Below the pieces are notes generated by a model that made no database searches, was not told the DNA's origin, and saw only the letters and a program-made list of their open reading frames with translations. A program made the translations under genes and the position numbers. 57,213 bases of DNA from UBA6821 sp044236545 (GTDB taxonomy: Bacteria > Verrucomicrobiota > Verrucomicrobiia > Chthoniobacterales > UBA6821), in assembly GCA_044236545.1 (NCBI GenBank), contig JBIIGI010000006.1:1-57213 (forward strand). The letters run 5' to 3'. The first letter of the stretch is position 1. Each line of letters opens with the position of its first letter. This document shows positions 1-7,794 of the stretch, in pieces.

Positions 1-160
1 AGGCCGTCCAGAGATTCTTAAGCCGTCCGGTGCAGACAACACCCTCTGCTTTGGCTCTTACCGTGGAAAAGTTGGGAACCAAAAGTGCCAGAAGTATTCC
101 CACGATCATGAGCACAACCACTGCCTCCAGGAGGGTGAATGCAGCGTATACTTTACGCAT
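1..160 (-). CDS. Type IV pilin-like (pseudopilin) protein, 3' end outside window
   Basis: The first 53 codons of a prepilin are visible. They give a short basic leader (MRKVYA), the prepilin peptidase/N-methylation signature FTLLEA with the conserved Glu, and a hydrophobic helix of about 20 residues rich in V, L and I. The helix is followed by the polar start of the globular domain. This is the standard N-terminus of type II secretion pseudopilins and of the many prepilin-type proteins found in planctomycetes and verrucomicrobia. Cleavage before the Phe of FTLLEA by a PilD-type peptidase is inferred. A purine-rich GAGGATGAGGGGG lies just before the ATG. The gene starts 27 nt after the stop of the secreted protein upstream, so the two are probably co-transcribed. 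Its exact role cannot be told because the rest lies outside the window. Confidence 0.85.
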   Translation of the reverse strand, partial: MRKVYAAFTLLEAVVVLMIVGILLALLVPNFSTVRAKAEGVVCTGRLKNLWTA

Positions 161-187
161 CCCCCTCATCCTCTTATATTAATGATA

Positions 188-868
188 CTAATTTAGACGC
201 GATCCCTGAACAGATACCACGTAAGGGACAATAAAATTAGTGGGCGTATAGTCAATGTAACCGGGGGTGGGGGCCGCTGGGTTAGTTCCGGGAGGCACAT
301 TTGAGTAAGTTAATGTACTGAAACGGGCAGTTGCTTGACCTTGACCTGAAAAGATCTGATTGGGATACGAATTCTGCAATTTTGCTTGAAAAGTACCGTT
401 GCAGGAGTTTGAGGAAGAAAAATTGGTGACTCCCGACGAATATATGTATCCAACGATAAGTCCATTAGTATTTTGAATAGGTGTAGCTGTTAATGTAGGG
501 AGTTGGGTAATCAAAGCTCCGGCAATACCCGAATATGTTACGGCAATGGTCTGGGCGGGGGTGTTGATCGTTCCAACAGCCGATCCTATATACTGGATGC
601 CGTCTGCATAGACAGAGGCGATACCGCTATTGGTTGAACTGCTTATTGTGACATTGGTGGAACCGGTCGTGAATTGAACAACTCCAAGAAAACCGTTTGT
701 GCTTCTCAAAATAGCACTGAAACTTCCGGTGTTAGGAAAAAAAGTTCCATTACCGAAGGGATTACCGTTTTTATTGGAGGCCCCTGCCCGGAGATCGGAA
801 AGAGAGACAAAAGCGGTCGTCATCACTGCGGCCGCAAAAAACAATGGGGAGAATTTTTTGGAGATCAT
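188..868 (-). CDS. Secreted protein of unknown function
   Basis: Not recognised as a known family. From the chosen ATG it has 226 residues and begins with a signal peptide (MISKKFSPLFFAAAVMTT..., likely cleaved near LRAGA). The rest is rich in Ser, Thr, Asn and Gly, as in extracellular beta-rich proteins. An upstream in-frame start adds 33 residues, but GGGAGGTG lies about ten bases before the internal ATG at 868, and only that start puts the signal peptide at the N-terminus. It precedes a prepilin-like gene by 27 nt, which suggests a shared transcript. A role as an exported surface or matrix protein is only an inference. Confidence 0.7.
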   Translation of the reverse strand: MISKKFSPLFFAAAVMTTAFVSLSDLRAGASNKNGNPFGNGTFFPNTGSFSAILRSTNGFLGVVQFTTGSTNVTISSSTNSGIASVYADGIQYIGSAVGTINTPAQTIAVTYSGIAGALITQLPTLTATPIQNTNGLIVGYIYSSGVTNFSSSNSCNGTFQAKLQNSYPNQIFSGQGQATARFSTLTYSNVPPGTNPAAPTPGYIDYTPTNFIVPYVVSVQGSRLN

Positions 869-1015
869 GGGCAAATCACACCTCCCGGCGACCACAATGT
901 CAATCAGAAAGAACCTCTTGGGAACCGCAGCGGTTCCCTTAGAATGATGGAATCCCCGGACCGCCACACACCCTCACTCAATTCGGTCTCCATAGCGGAT
1001 ACTCGAGAAGGCGCA

Positions 1016-1558
1016 TCACCGTTCTTTCAGCGTCTCCAGGGCGTTCCGGACTTCCTCAGCGGCACCGCTGGTCTGGGCACTCAGGGAGGACCATGCGATT
1101 TTGCCGTCTTTTACGAGAAAGGACTGGCGCATGGACAGTCCCAGCACGGGGATCGTGGGCACACCGAAGGCCGCGGCGACCCTCCCGTCAGTGTCGGCAA
1201 TCAGGGTGAAGGGAAGCTTGCGGTTGGTCTGGAATTTCTTCTGCGCCTCAGAGTTGTCCTTGCTGACACCGAGAATCTGGAGACCGCTCGCCTGCAACCC
1301 CTCATAGGCATCCCGAAGCGAGCAGGCCTCGGCGGTGCATCCCGGGGTCTCGACCTTGGGGTAAAAAAATACCAACGTGATGCCTCTCGCATAGACATCA
1401 GGGAAGGAGACCGCGCGCCCATCCTGATCCGTGGCCGTGATGACGGGAGCCTGGGCGCCCGGAGCAAGAGGCGCGGCATGGAGAAAGGGTGAGAGAAGGG
1501 AGAAAATATTCATGGAGAGCAGGAAAATGAGGGGGCGTTTCATGGCATGATGGATCAT
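1016..1558 (-). CDS. Exported Bcp-type thioredoxin-dependent peroxiredoxin
   Basis: Peroxiredoxin of the Bcp/PrxQ group, reducing H2O2 and organic peroxides with electrons from a thioredoxin-like partner. The motif TPGCTAEAC places the peroxidatic Cys at residue 74 and the resolving Cys at 79, the five-residue spacing typical of this group. FFYPK and the GVSKDN strand are also typical. A hydrophobic N-terminus (MKRPLIFLLSMNIFSLLSPFLHA) indicates export, unlike the usual cytoplasmic Bcp. The start could be the ATG at 1558 or the one at 1543; there is no decisive ribosome binding site. A DsbD-like reductase elsewhere in the window could supply reducing power outside the cytoplasm, but this link is inference. 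It is transcribed divergently from the TPR gene. Confidence 0.88.
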   Translation of the reverse strand: MIHHAMKRPLIFLLSMNIFSLLSPFLHAAPLAPGAQAPVITATDQDGRAVSFPDVYARGITLVFFYPKVETPGCTAEACSLRDAYEGLQASGLQILGVSKDNSEAQKKFQTNRKLPFTLIADTDGRVAAAFGVPTIPVLGLSMRQSFLVKDGKIAWSSLSAQTSGAAEEVRNALETLKER

Positions 1559-1647
1559 CTCTTACGATACTGTCATTCCGCCGATGAACAAGCGTGGAGA
1601 ACGTGACACTCCCATTGCGATTTGCCCCGTGATTCCCTAGAGACTAG

Positions 1648-2727
1648 GTGGTGAAGATTCCAGGACGCCTCTCCCTTGTCATCGCATCGGTGATGCTGTT
1701 GGCAGTCGCTTTCATCGCGGCGGCACTGCTCTTCAATTCGCGCACGGAGCGGCGTGAGGCATCCATCTTCACCCCCTCGCGCCCGCTGGAGGCGATCCTT
1801 CGCGAGGGAAAGTCGGTTTTTGTCTCGCCGGAATTCCTTGCTGCGATGCCCCCGGAGCACAGGCCTCTGGTCCCGACACCCGACGATGCCACCGCGGGAT
1901 CGCGACAGGTATCCACATTTTGGAAGCTCAACCGCCGGCAACACTATGCCGCGGTGCTGATCGGGGGCGCTGAGGTGTGGCGGGAGGTCGTGGAGTCGCT
2001 GCTTGATTCCCCGGCCTGGGTGCTCTCCGATGTCACGCCCAGCGGTTATCTTTTCAAGCCCGCTGGATCCCCTGCCTGGCACCTACCGACCCGGCAGGAC
2101 TATGAACAACGCTTCCCTGATCGGGGCGAACGTGCCAAGTGGATGATCCTCACCGCCGCGAACTTGGCCGCACTGGGTCGCCAAAGCGAGGCAGAACAAC
2201 TGCTTGCCATGGCTTCAGCCACCAAGAAACAAACTTCCCTGCTCCTGAGCACCCGGGCATCACTGGCTGCTTCGCGCGGTCATTGGGAAGAGGCCCAGTC
2301 CTTGGGATGGGCCTCCTTGAAAAACGACCGTGCCAACACGGCGGCCAGCGAGATCCTGATCAGGGCGCTGATCGAGTGCCGTCGGCCCGATGAGGCGCTC
2401 TCCCAGGCGAGACAGCTGTCGATCACCGTGAGCACCCCCTCGTCACTCTTCCTGCTTGCCCGCGCGGCCGATGCGGCCGGTTCGCGCGAGGAAGAGATCG
2501 ATGCCCTGGACAAACTCGTGAGCGCCATCAGGAAAAGAGGCGAACCCCTCGGCGCGAGCCTTACCTATCTTGGCCAGGCGAATGCAAAAACAGGCCGCAG
2601 GGGTGATGCCCTCCGGGCCTTTGAGGAGGCTCTCAAGGCACCTGAACTCACCGCTGAGCAGCGGAGCATGATCCGCGAACTCATGGATCATATTGCCGTG
2701 GAATCAGCTGATACCAACCACCAATAG
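1648..2727 (+). CDS. Membrane-anchored TPR-like protein
   Basis: 359 residues. The N-terminus carries one hydrophobic helix (about residues 9-30), which acts as a membrane anchor or uncleaved signal. A middle part without a recognised fold follows, and then from about residue 165 helical repeats with TPR-like spacing (ANLAALGRQSEAEQLL, TYLGQANAKTGRRGDALRAFEEALK). Such repeats usually bind other proteins. The start is GTG at 1648 or the next codon, also GTG; neither has a good ribosome binding site. The last codons and the TAG stop lie inside the left inverted repeat of the 2711-2878 element, so the C-terminal DTNHQ may be owed to insertion of that element. Function unknown. Confidence 0.75.
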   Translation: MVKIPGRLSLVIASVMLLAVAFIAAALLFNSRTERREASIFTPSRPLEAILREGKSVFVSPEFLAAMPPEHRPLVPTPDDATAGSRQVSTFWKLNRRQHYAAVLIGGAEVWREVVESLLDSPAWVLSDVTPSGYLFKPAGSPAWHLPTRQDYEQRFPDRGERAKWMILTAANLAALGRQSEAEQLLAMASATKKQTSLLLSTRASLAASRGHWEEAQSLGWASLKNDRANTAASEILIRALIECRRPDEALSQARQLSITVSTPSSLFLLARAADAAGSREEEIDALDKLVSAIRKRGEPLGASLTYLGQANAKTGRRGDALRAFEEALKAPELTAEQRSMIRELMDHIAVESADTNHQ

Positions 2728-2878
2728 GCACCATCCTTATCAGCTCGTTCTTTGGGCGTGTGGAGTTGTTGTCATCCCTCCGGTTATCATCTGATAGCCG
2801 TCGGTCTTCCTCCTAGCCACTCGCAAAAACTCCATCGCCGCTGAAGTCCGATTCTTATTTCCTATTGGGGCTTGGTAT
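2711..2878 (+). repeat. MITE-like element / leader repeat, copy A (upstream of ilvD)
   Basis: A 168-bp element with terminal inverted repeats of the form ATACCAANNNCCAATAGG. A second copy lies inverted at 35952-36112, close to 85-90 % identical by eye with a few small gaps. Inside are two further inverted repeats: GGCGTGTGGAGTT against AACTCCATCGCC, and a central GGTTATCA/TGATAGCC hairpin. The whole can therefore fold into one long interrupted stem. It ends 93 bp before the ilvD start; the other copy has the same orientation relative to carA. The right end reads TGGTATTAA, like an extended -10 box. No coding capacity. It is either a non-autonomous transposable element or a shared leader/promoter; see findings. 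Confidence 0.85.
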
Positions 2879-2971
2879 TAAAATGTGAATGCTGAAGGAG
2901 GCAAAAAGCAGTCTCCCATCCCTGCCACAATTCTTCCTTCATCCTTTCAGGTCTCCTGCTATTCTCCGGTG

Positions 2972-4714
2972 ATGAGCACTCGTAAAAATTCACCTGTCCG
3001 CACCGGCGGCAAATCCTCTGGCAAGACCGCAAAATCGATCGAACGCGCCTTTTCCTCCCTCGTGCTCGACGGTCCCAATCGCGCCGCCAGCCGCGCCATG
3101 CTTTATCCCGTCGGCTTCAGCGAGAAGGATTTTTCCAAGTCGATTGTCGGCGTCGCCTCGACCTGGAGCATGGTCACGCCATGCAACATGCACATTGACG
3201 GACTCGCCCGCGAATCGGCGCTTGGCATCGACAAGGCGGGGGGCAAAGCGATCATCTTCAACACCATCACAATCTCCGACGGCATCTCCATGGGCACCGA
3301 GGGGATGAAATACTCGCTCGTCTCCCGAGAGGTCATCGCCGACTCCATCGAAACGGTCACGGGCTGCCAGGGATTCGACGGACTGGTCGCCATCGGCGGC
3401 TGTGACAAGAACATGCCCGCATGCATGATCGCCATCGCCCGCCTGAACCGCCCGGCGGTCTTTGTCTACGGCGGCACCATCCTGCCCGGATGCCTCAACG
3501 GCAAACTCATCGATGTCGTCTCGGTCTTCGAGGCGGTCGGTCAGGAGGCCGCGGGCAAGATCACGGCGAAGGAGCGTCAGGCCGTCGAATCGTGCGCCAT
3601 TCCCGGACCGGGTTCATGCGGCGGCATGTACACGGCCAACACCATGGCCAGTGCCATCGAGGCGATGGGGATGAGCCTCCCAAACAGTTCCGCGCAGGCA
3701 GCGGTCTCCAGCCACAAGATCCAGGACTGCCGACAGGCAGGCGCGGCCGTGGTCAACCTCCTGAAGAGGGGAATCCGCCCCCTTGACATCATGACCCGCG
3801 AGGCTTTCGAGAACGCCATCACCGTCGTGATCGCCCTCGGCGGTTCCACCAACGCCGTCCTCCATCTTCTTGCCATCGCCCACACGGCCGGCGTGAAACT
3901 TTCCATCGACGACTTCACCAAGATCGGCAAACGGGTTCCCGTCCTCGCCGATCTCAAGCCGAGCGGAAAATACCTGATGTCCCAGCTCGTCGAGATCGGT
4001 GGCATCGTCCCCTTGATGAAGGACCTGCTCGCCGCCGGTCTCCTGCACGGCGACTGCATGACCGTGACCGGCAAGACGCTCCGGCAGAATCTTGCCGCAT
4101 TCAAGCCCTACCCCAAGGGGCAGCAGATCATCCGCCCCCTCTCCGACCCGATCAAGCCCGAGAGCCACCTTGTCGTCCTCAAGGGCAACCTCGCCCCGGG
4201 CGGCGCCATGGCAAAGATCTCCGGAAAGGAGGGCCTCCACTTCGAGGGGCGTGCGCGCGTCTTCGACGCTGAGGAACAGGCGCTTCAGGCCATCCTCGCA
4301 GGAAAAATCAAGAAGGGAGATGTCATCGTCATCCGCTACGAGGGACCCAAGGGAGGACCCGGCATGCGCGAGATGCTCTCGCCGACAAGCGCCGTCATGG
4401 GACTCGGTCTCGGCAAGGACGTGGCACTCATCACAGACGGACGCTTCTCCGGAGGCACTCACGGATTCGTGGTCGGTCACATCACTCCGGAGGCTTTCTC
4501 AGGAGGGCCTCTGGCACTTGTCAGGGAGGGTGACCTCATCACCATCGACGCCAAAAAACACACTCTCTCAGTGGCTATCAGCGCCGCGGAACTCGCCAAG
4601 AGGAAGAAGGCATGGAAGCAGCCTGCCCCCCGCTATCGGCGCGGTGTTCTGGCCAAATACGCCTCCCATGTCACCGACGCCTCCCACGGCGCCGTGACGG
4701 ATGCGGGGCTTTAG
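2972..4714 (+). CDS. ilvD: Dihydroxy-acid dehydratase
   Basis: IlvD dehydrates 2,3-dihydroxy-isovalerate and its C6 homologue to 2-oxo acids in valine, leucine and isoleucine synthesis; it works in the cytoplasm with an Fe-S cluster. The 580-residue product is close to family length. The three Cys expected to bind the cluster are present: C71 in TPCNMH, C144 in GGCDKNMPAC and C216 in GPGSCGGMY. LGGSTNAVLH, SHLVVLKGNLAPGG and TDGRFSGGTHG are also typical. A GTG 87 nt upstream is in frame, but the ATG at 2972 fits the family N-terminus. The gene stands alone; no other branched-chain genes are adjacent. The repeat element at 2711-2878 forms most of its upstream region. Confidence 0.96.
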   Translation: MSTRKNSPVRTGGKSSGKTAKSIERAFSSLVLDGPNRAASRAMLYPVGFSEKDFSKSIVGVASTWSMVTPCNMHIDGLARESALGIDKAGGKAIIFNTITISDGISMGTEGMKYSLVSREVIADSIETVTGCQGFDGLVAIGGCDKNMPACMIAIARLNRPAVFVYGGTILPGCLNGKLIDVVSVFEAVGQEAAGKITAKERQAVESCAIPGPGSCGGMYTANTMASAIEAMGMSLPNSSAQAAVSSHKIQDCRQAGAAVVNLLKRGIRPLDIMTREAFENAITVVIALGGSTNAVLHLLAIAHTAGVKLSIDDFTKIGKRVPVLADLKPSGKYLMSQLVEIGGIVPLMKDLLAAGLLHGDCMTVTGKTLRQNLAAFKPYPKGQQIIRPLSDPIKPESHLVVLKGNLAPGGAMAKISGKEGLHFEGRARVFDAEEQALQAILAGKIKKGDVIVIRYEGPKGGPGMREMLSPTSAVMGLGLGKDVALITDGRFSGGTHGFVVGHITPEAFSGGPLALVREGDLITIDAKKHTLSVAISAAELAKRKKAWKQPAPRYRRGVLAKYASHVTDASHGAVTDAGL

Positions 4715-4731
4715 GAAAGGATGAAGTCAGA

Positions 4732-4787
4732 AAGTTGAATGATGAAAGTCATTCAGCTTTACCAACGGACTTGGGCAACCAAGTCCG
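4732..4787. terminator. Two hairpins between convergent ilvD and PPK2 gene
   Basis: Hairpin 1 (4732-4759) pairs AAGTTGAATGA with TCATTCAGCTT around TGAAAG, with one mismatch, and is followed by TTT. Hairpin 2 (4766-4787) is a perfect 9-bp stem, CGGACTTGG/CCAAGTCCG, closed by a GCAA (GNRA-type) tetraloop. A run of T after hairpin 2 is weak (CATCATTTTCC). The position between converging genes suggests termination from one or both sides. Confidence 0.5.
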
Positions 4788-4844
4788 CATCATTTTCCGT
4801 ATCAGCGGTTCCACGGACCCTCGGTTAGCGAATCCGTCGGATGC

Positions 4845-5588
4845 TTATGCCAGTTTCCCAGCCTCAGGGAATTCCTTGGCGATGCGCTCGTAGACCGTCT
4901 TGGCGAACTGGACCCTTGCATACCACTTGTAGTCACCGGGGATCACTTTCCAAGGGGCGATATTCGTGGAGGTCTTCACGAACATCGCCTCCGCTGCGGC
5001 ATTGTGCTGACTCCACTTCCTGCGATTCCTCCAGTCCTCTCCGTTGATCTTCCAGTGCTTGTAGGGATCGGCGAGGCGTTGTTTGAATCGCTTGAGTTGC
5101 TCGGTCTTGGAGACCTGAAGGAATAGCTTGATCATGATGGCACCGCCATCGATGAGGGTGCGCTCAAAATCGTTGATCTCCCGAAAGGCCCTCATCCACT
5201 CGGCCTCGGTGGCGAACTTCTCGACGCGCTCAACGAGCACGCGACCGTACCACGATCTGTCAAAGACGGCGATCTGCCCAAGAGGGGGAAGCTTGTTCCA
5301 GAAACGCCAAAGATAATGCTGCTGGAACTCCTCGGGCGTCGGCTTTTGCGTGGAGTAGACCCTGATCAGGCGGGGATCGAGACGCTCGAGTGTGCGCTTG
5401 ATCGCTCCGCCTTTGCCCGCCGCATCGGGCCCCTCAATCACGATGACGACCGACCGCTTGCTCTCCTTGAGACGGAGTTGCAGGTTCAGCAGCCCGAGTT
5501 GGTATTTTTTCAGTTCACGCCGGTACTCCTCCTGGGGGATCGGGACATTCTGGTCGAGTGTGTCGAGGCGGAGTCTCTTGAAATTCAT
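4845..5588 (-). CDS. Polyphosphate kinase 2 family protein (class II/III-like)
   Basis: PPK2 enzymes transfer phosphate between polyphosphate and nucleotides. Seen here are the Walker A-like GPDAAGKGG, the DRSWYGRVLVERVE segment, and the lid region ending in WKINGEDWRNRRKW. The VLVERVE and EDWRNR signatures resemble the AMP/ADP-phosphorylating classes more than class I, so the likely direction is nucleotide synthesis from polyphosphate. Only one domain is present (247 residues). The ATG at 5588 is preferred; a GTG at 5609 is possible. A clearly different class I paralogue lies at 19375-20184. Convergent with ilvD. Confidence 0.88.
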   Translation of the reverse strand: MNFKRLRLDTLDQNVPIPQEEYRRELKKYQLGLLNLQLRLKESKRSVVIVIEGPDAAGKGGAIKRTLERLDPRLIRVYSTQKPTPEEFQQHYLWRFWNKLPPLGQIAVFDRSWYGRVLVERVEKFATEAEWMRAFREINDFERTLIDGGAIMIKLFLQVSKTEQLKRFKQRLADPYKHWKINGEDWRNRRKWSQHNAAAEAMFVKTSTNIAPWKVIPGDYKWYARVQFAKTVYERIAKEFPEAGKLA

Positions 5589-5610
5589 CGGATGCAATGA
5601 CTGAAACACG

Positions 5611-5634
5611 AATCAGGAAATCAGGAAATCAGGA
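5611..5634. repeat. Three tandem copies of AATCAGGA
   Basis: Exact 8-bp tandem triplicate in the short gap between the PPK2 gene and the DsbD-like gene, directly upstream of the PPK2 start. No function is apparent; it may be a slippage product. Confidence 0.8.
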
Positions 5635-5700
5635 AAAGTGAGAGATCCGCACGATCCATCGAGAACTGTTCCCGAATTCCTGTTTTACAACCGATGGTTC

Positions 5701-7794
5701 TTATCTCCCGATTGCATCCAACACGATCTTCTCGGTGAGAAGTTCCGGGAGGAGGATCGGATCGCTCCCCTTCCCAGCAGGATAGTAAACGACGAGCGGG
5801 ACGCCGACGCGGCCGAAGGACTTCAGGGCGGCGGTGATCGCGGGATCGGAATTCGTCCAGTCACCTTTCATGGCAGTGATGCCCTTCTCGCGGAGAAGGG
5901 AGCGAACCGCAGGCACATTGATCGCCGTCTTCTCGTTGAACTGACAGGTCAGGCACCACGAGGCAGTGAAATCGAGAAAGACCGGCTTGCCTTGCGCGCG
6001 AAGCGATTCAAGCGCTACAGACGAGTAAGGAATCCAGTCAATCCCTTCCCTGGATCCCGATGATGGGGAGAGAGGTTCGGATTCAAGGATCCTCTTGAGA
6101 AGCACGGGTGATGCGCCCCCTAGCAGGAGGATGATCAGGATGAGGGACACCCGGCGTAAGCCTGTAGAAGCCAAAGGGAGAGCTCCATAGACCCAGGCGC
6201 AGAAACCGAGAATCAGCAGGAGTGCGAGCAGTGCAAGCAGAGCCCCGCTTCCACGCTGGTTCTGGAGGACCCAAAGCAGCCAGATGTTGGTGGCCAGCAG
6301 GGGGAATCCCATGAACTGCTTCAGACGCTCCATCCAGGTTCCGGGCTTTGGGATCCACTTTCTCCATCCCGGACGGGCCGAGAGGAGAACGTAGGGGATG
6401 GACATGCCGAGCGCCACCGAGGCGAACATGGCAAGGATCACGGACGGACTCTGGCCAAACGCAAATCCGAGCGCGCTCCCGAGGAAGGGTGCCGTGCAAG
6501 GCGTCGCCAGCAGGGTGGCGAAGAGGCCTTGGAAGAAGGAAGCAACATAGCCGCCCCCTGAGCCTGCATGATCAAGCGAGGTGGCCGCCGACCCTGGCAG
6601 CGTGATCTCAAAGACTCCGAAGAGATTCATGGCGAAGAGAAAGACCAGCGCACTGAGTCCGACCACGAAGTAAGGACTCTGAAATTGGAAGGCGCCCCAG
6701 GTCACCTGCGAACCACCGGTCTTCAGGGCGATGACCAACACCCCGAGTCCTAGAAACCAGGTGAAGATTCCGGCTGCGAAGGCAAGACCGTGACGGAAGA
6801 TTCGCGAGGGCGATTCCCCGGCCTGCGCGATGAAGTTGAAAATCTTCAGGGAGATCACCGGGAGGACACACGGCATGAGATTGAGGATCAAGCCTCCGAG
6901 GAAGCCCGAGAAGAGAGCGGCCATGAGGACTCCCAAGGCAACGCCGCCGCTCTGGGTGGAAGACTGACCGCTCTCAACGATCTTGCTCTCTCCCCCTATC
7001 CACCATCCCTGTCTGGACGATCCGGTCTTCTCGACCAGCAATCCTTTGAAAGGGGCGGAACCATCCCAAGGGATGGAAAAGACGATGACGGTGCCTTTTG
7101 GGCCTTGGGAAGAAATCTGCGTCACGTGACCCGCCATCGTCCCTTCCGCAGGGTCGGGGTAGAGCTCGTAGGTCACGCCTGCCTGTCCTGCGAATGAAAC
7201 CAACTTGGTGCCGTTCTTACCGGAAACGGAAACGGGGAACGGCGGGCTTCCTGACTCAGGCCATTCACCTTTAGGCACAATAGCCTGTTGCCAAGATATA
7301 GATGTAGGACCATCCGTGGGGCCCAGCACCCTGAGTTGCACATCAGCCGATCCCGGGACGCAGAGTTCCTTGCAGGCGAGCCATGTGAGCGATGCCTTGA
7401 TTTCGAAGGTCTGATTCTTGGGAAGATCCTTGGGTGGCCTGATCACGGCCCGCAGAAGCTGCTGCTTCTCGTAGCCGTAGACAATCATGTCACCCGGTTC
7501 GGAGAACAGATGTGGAATTGCGAACTCGATCGGACCCGCCGTCCATCCATCGGGGAGATGCCATGTGACCTTGGGGGCAAGACCCGAGTCCCCGGGATAC
7601 TGCCAGTAGGTGTGAAAACCGCGCTGAAGATCGAGCACCACCGTGGCGATAAAAGGTTTCCCGGGAAGCAATGGCGCGGAAGCATCCGTCGCGATCCACG
7701 CTTTCACCCCCTCGCCCGTGCCGGCGAACAGAGCCATGTGGGGCAGGAAACACGCTGCCAGAACAAGACATAGAAACCTCTTCATGCCCTTCAT
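5701..7794 (-). CDS. DsbD-like thiol:disulfide interchange protein
   Basis: Carries electrons from cytoplasmic thioredoxin across the inner membrane to exported thiol proteins. Order: signal peptide (MKGMKRFLCLVLAACFL...); an exported N-terminal domain of about 250 residues; a membrane domain of about eight helices with the two conserved Cys in LNLMPCVLPVISLK and ATPCTAPFLG; and a C-terminal thioredoxin domain with ASWCLTC (C614 and C617). The length of 697 is normal for the ScsB/DsbD group. The start overlaps the stop of the upstream ABC ATPase gene by four bases (ATGA), so translation is probably coupled. An ATG nine bases further in is an alternative start. Confidence 0.93.
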   Translation of the reverse strand: MKGMKRFLCLVLAACFLPHMALFAGTGEGVKAWIATDASAPLLPGKPFIATVVLDLQRGFHTYWQYPGDSGLAPKVTWHLPDGWTAGPIEFAIPHLFSEPGDMIVYGYEKQQLLRAVIRPPKDLPKNQTFEIKASLTWLACKELCVPGSADVQLRVLGPTDGPTSISWQQAIVPKGEWPESGSPPFPVSVSGKNGTKLVSFAGQAGVTYELYPDPAEGTMAGHVTQISSQGPKGTVIVFSIPWDGSAPFKGLLVEKTGSSRQGWWIGGESKIVESGQSSTQSGGVALGVLMAALFSGFLGGLILNLMPCVLPVISLKIFNFIAQAGESPSRIFRHGLAFAAGIFTWFLGLGVLVIALKTGGSQVTWGAFQFQSPYFVVGLSALVFLFAMNLFGVFEITLPGSAATSLDHAGSGGGYVASFFQGLFATLLATPCTAPFLGSALGFAFGQSPSVILAMFASVALGMSIPYVLLSARPGWRKWIPKPGTWMERLKQFMGFPLLATNIWLLWVLQNQRGSGALLALLALLLILGFCAWVYGALPLASTGLRRVSLILIILLLGGASPVLLKRILESEPLSPSSGSREGIDWIPYSSVALESLRAQGKPVFLDFTASWCLTCQFNEKTAINVPAVRSLLREKGITAMKGDWTNSDPAITAALKSFGRVGVPLVVYYPAGKGSDPILLPELLTEKIVLDAIGR

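Noticed and set aside
2711..2878. Known riboswitch (for example a T-box or amino-acid leader) upstream of ilvD
   Set aside because: No leader peptide with Val/Leu/Ile codons, no T-box sequence and no terminator/antiterminator pair; the matching end repeats point to a mobile-element origin first.
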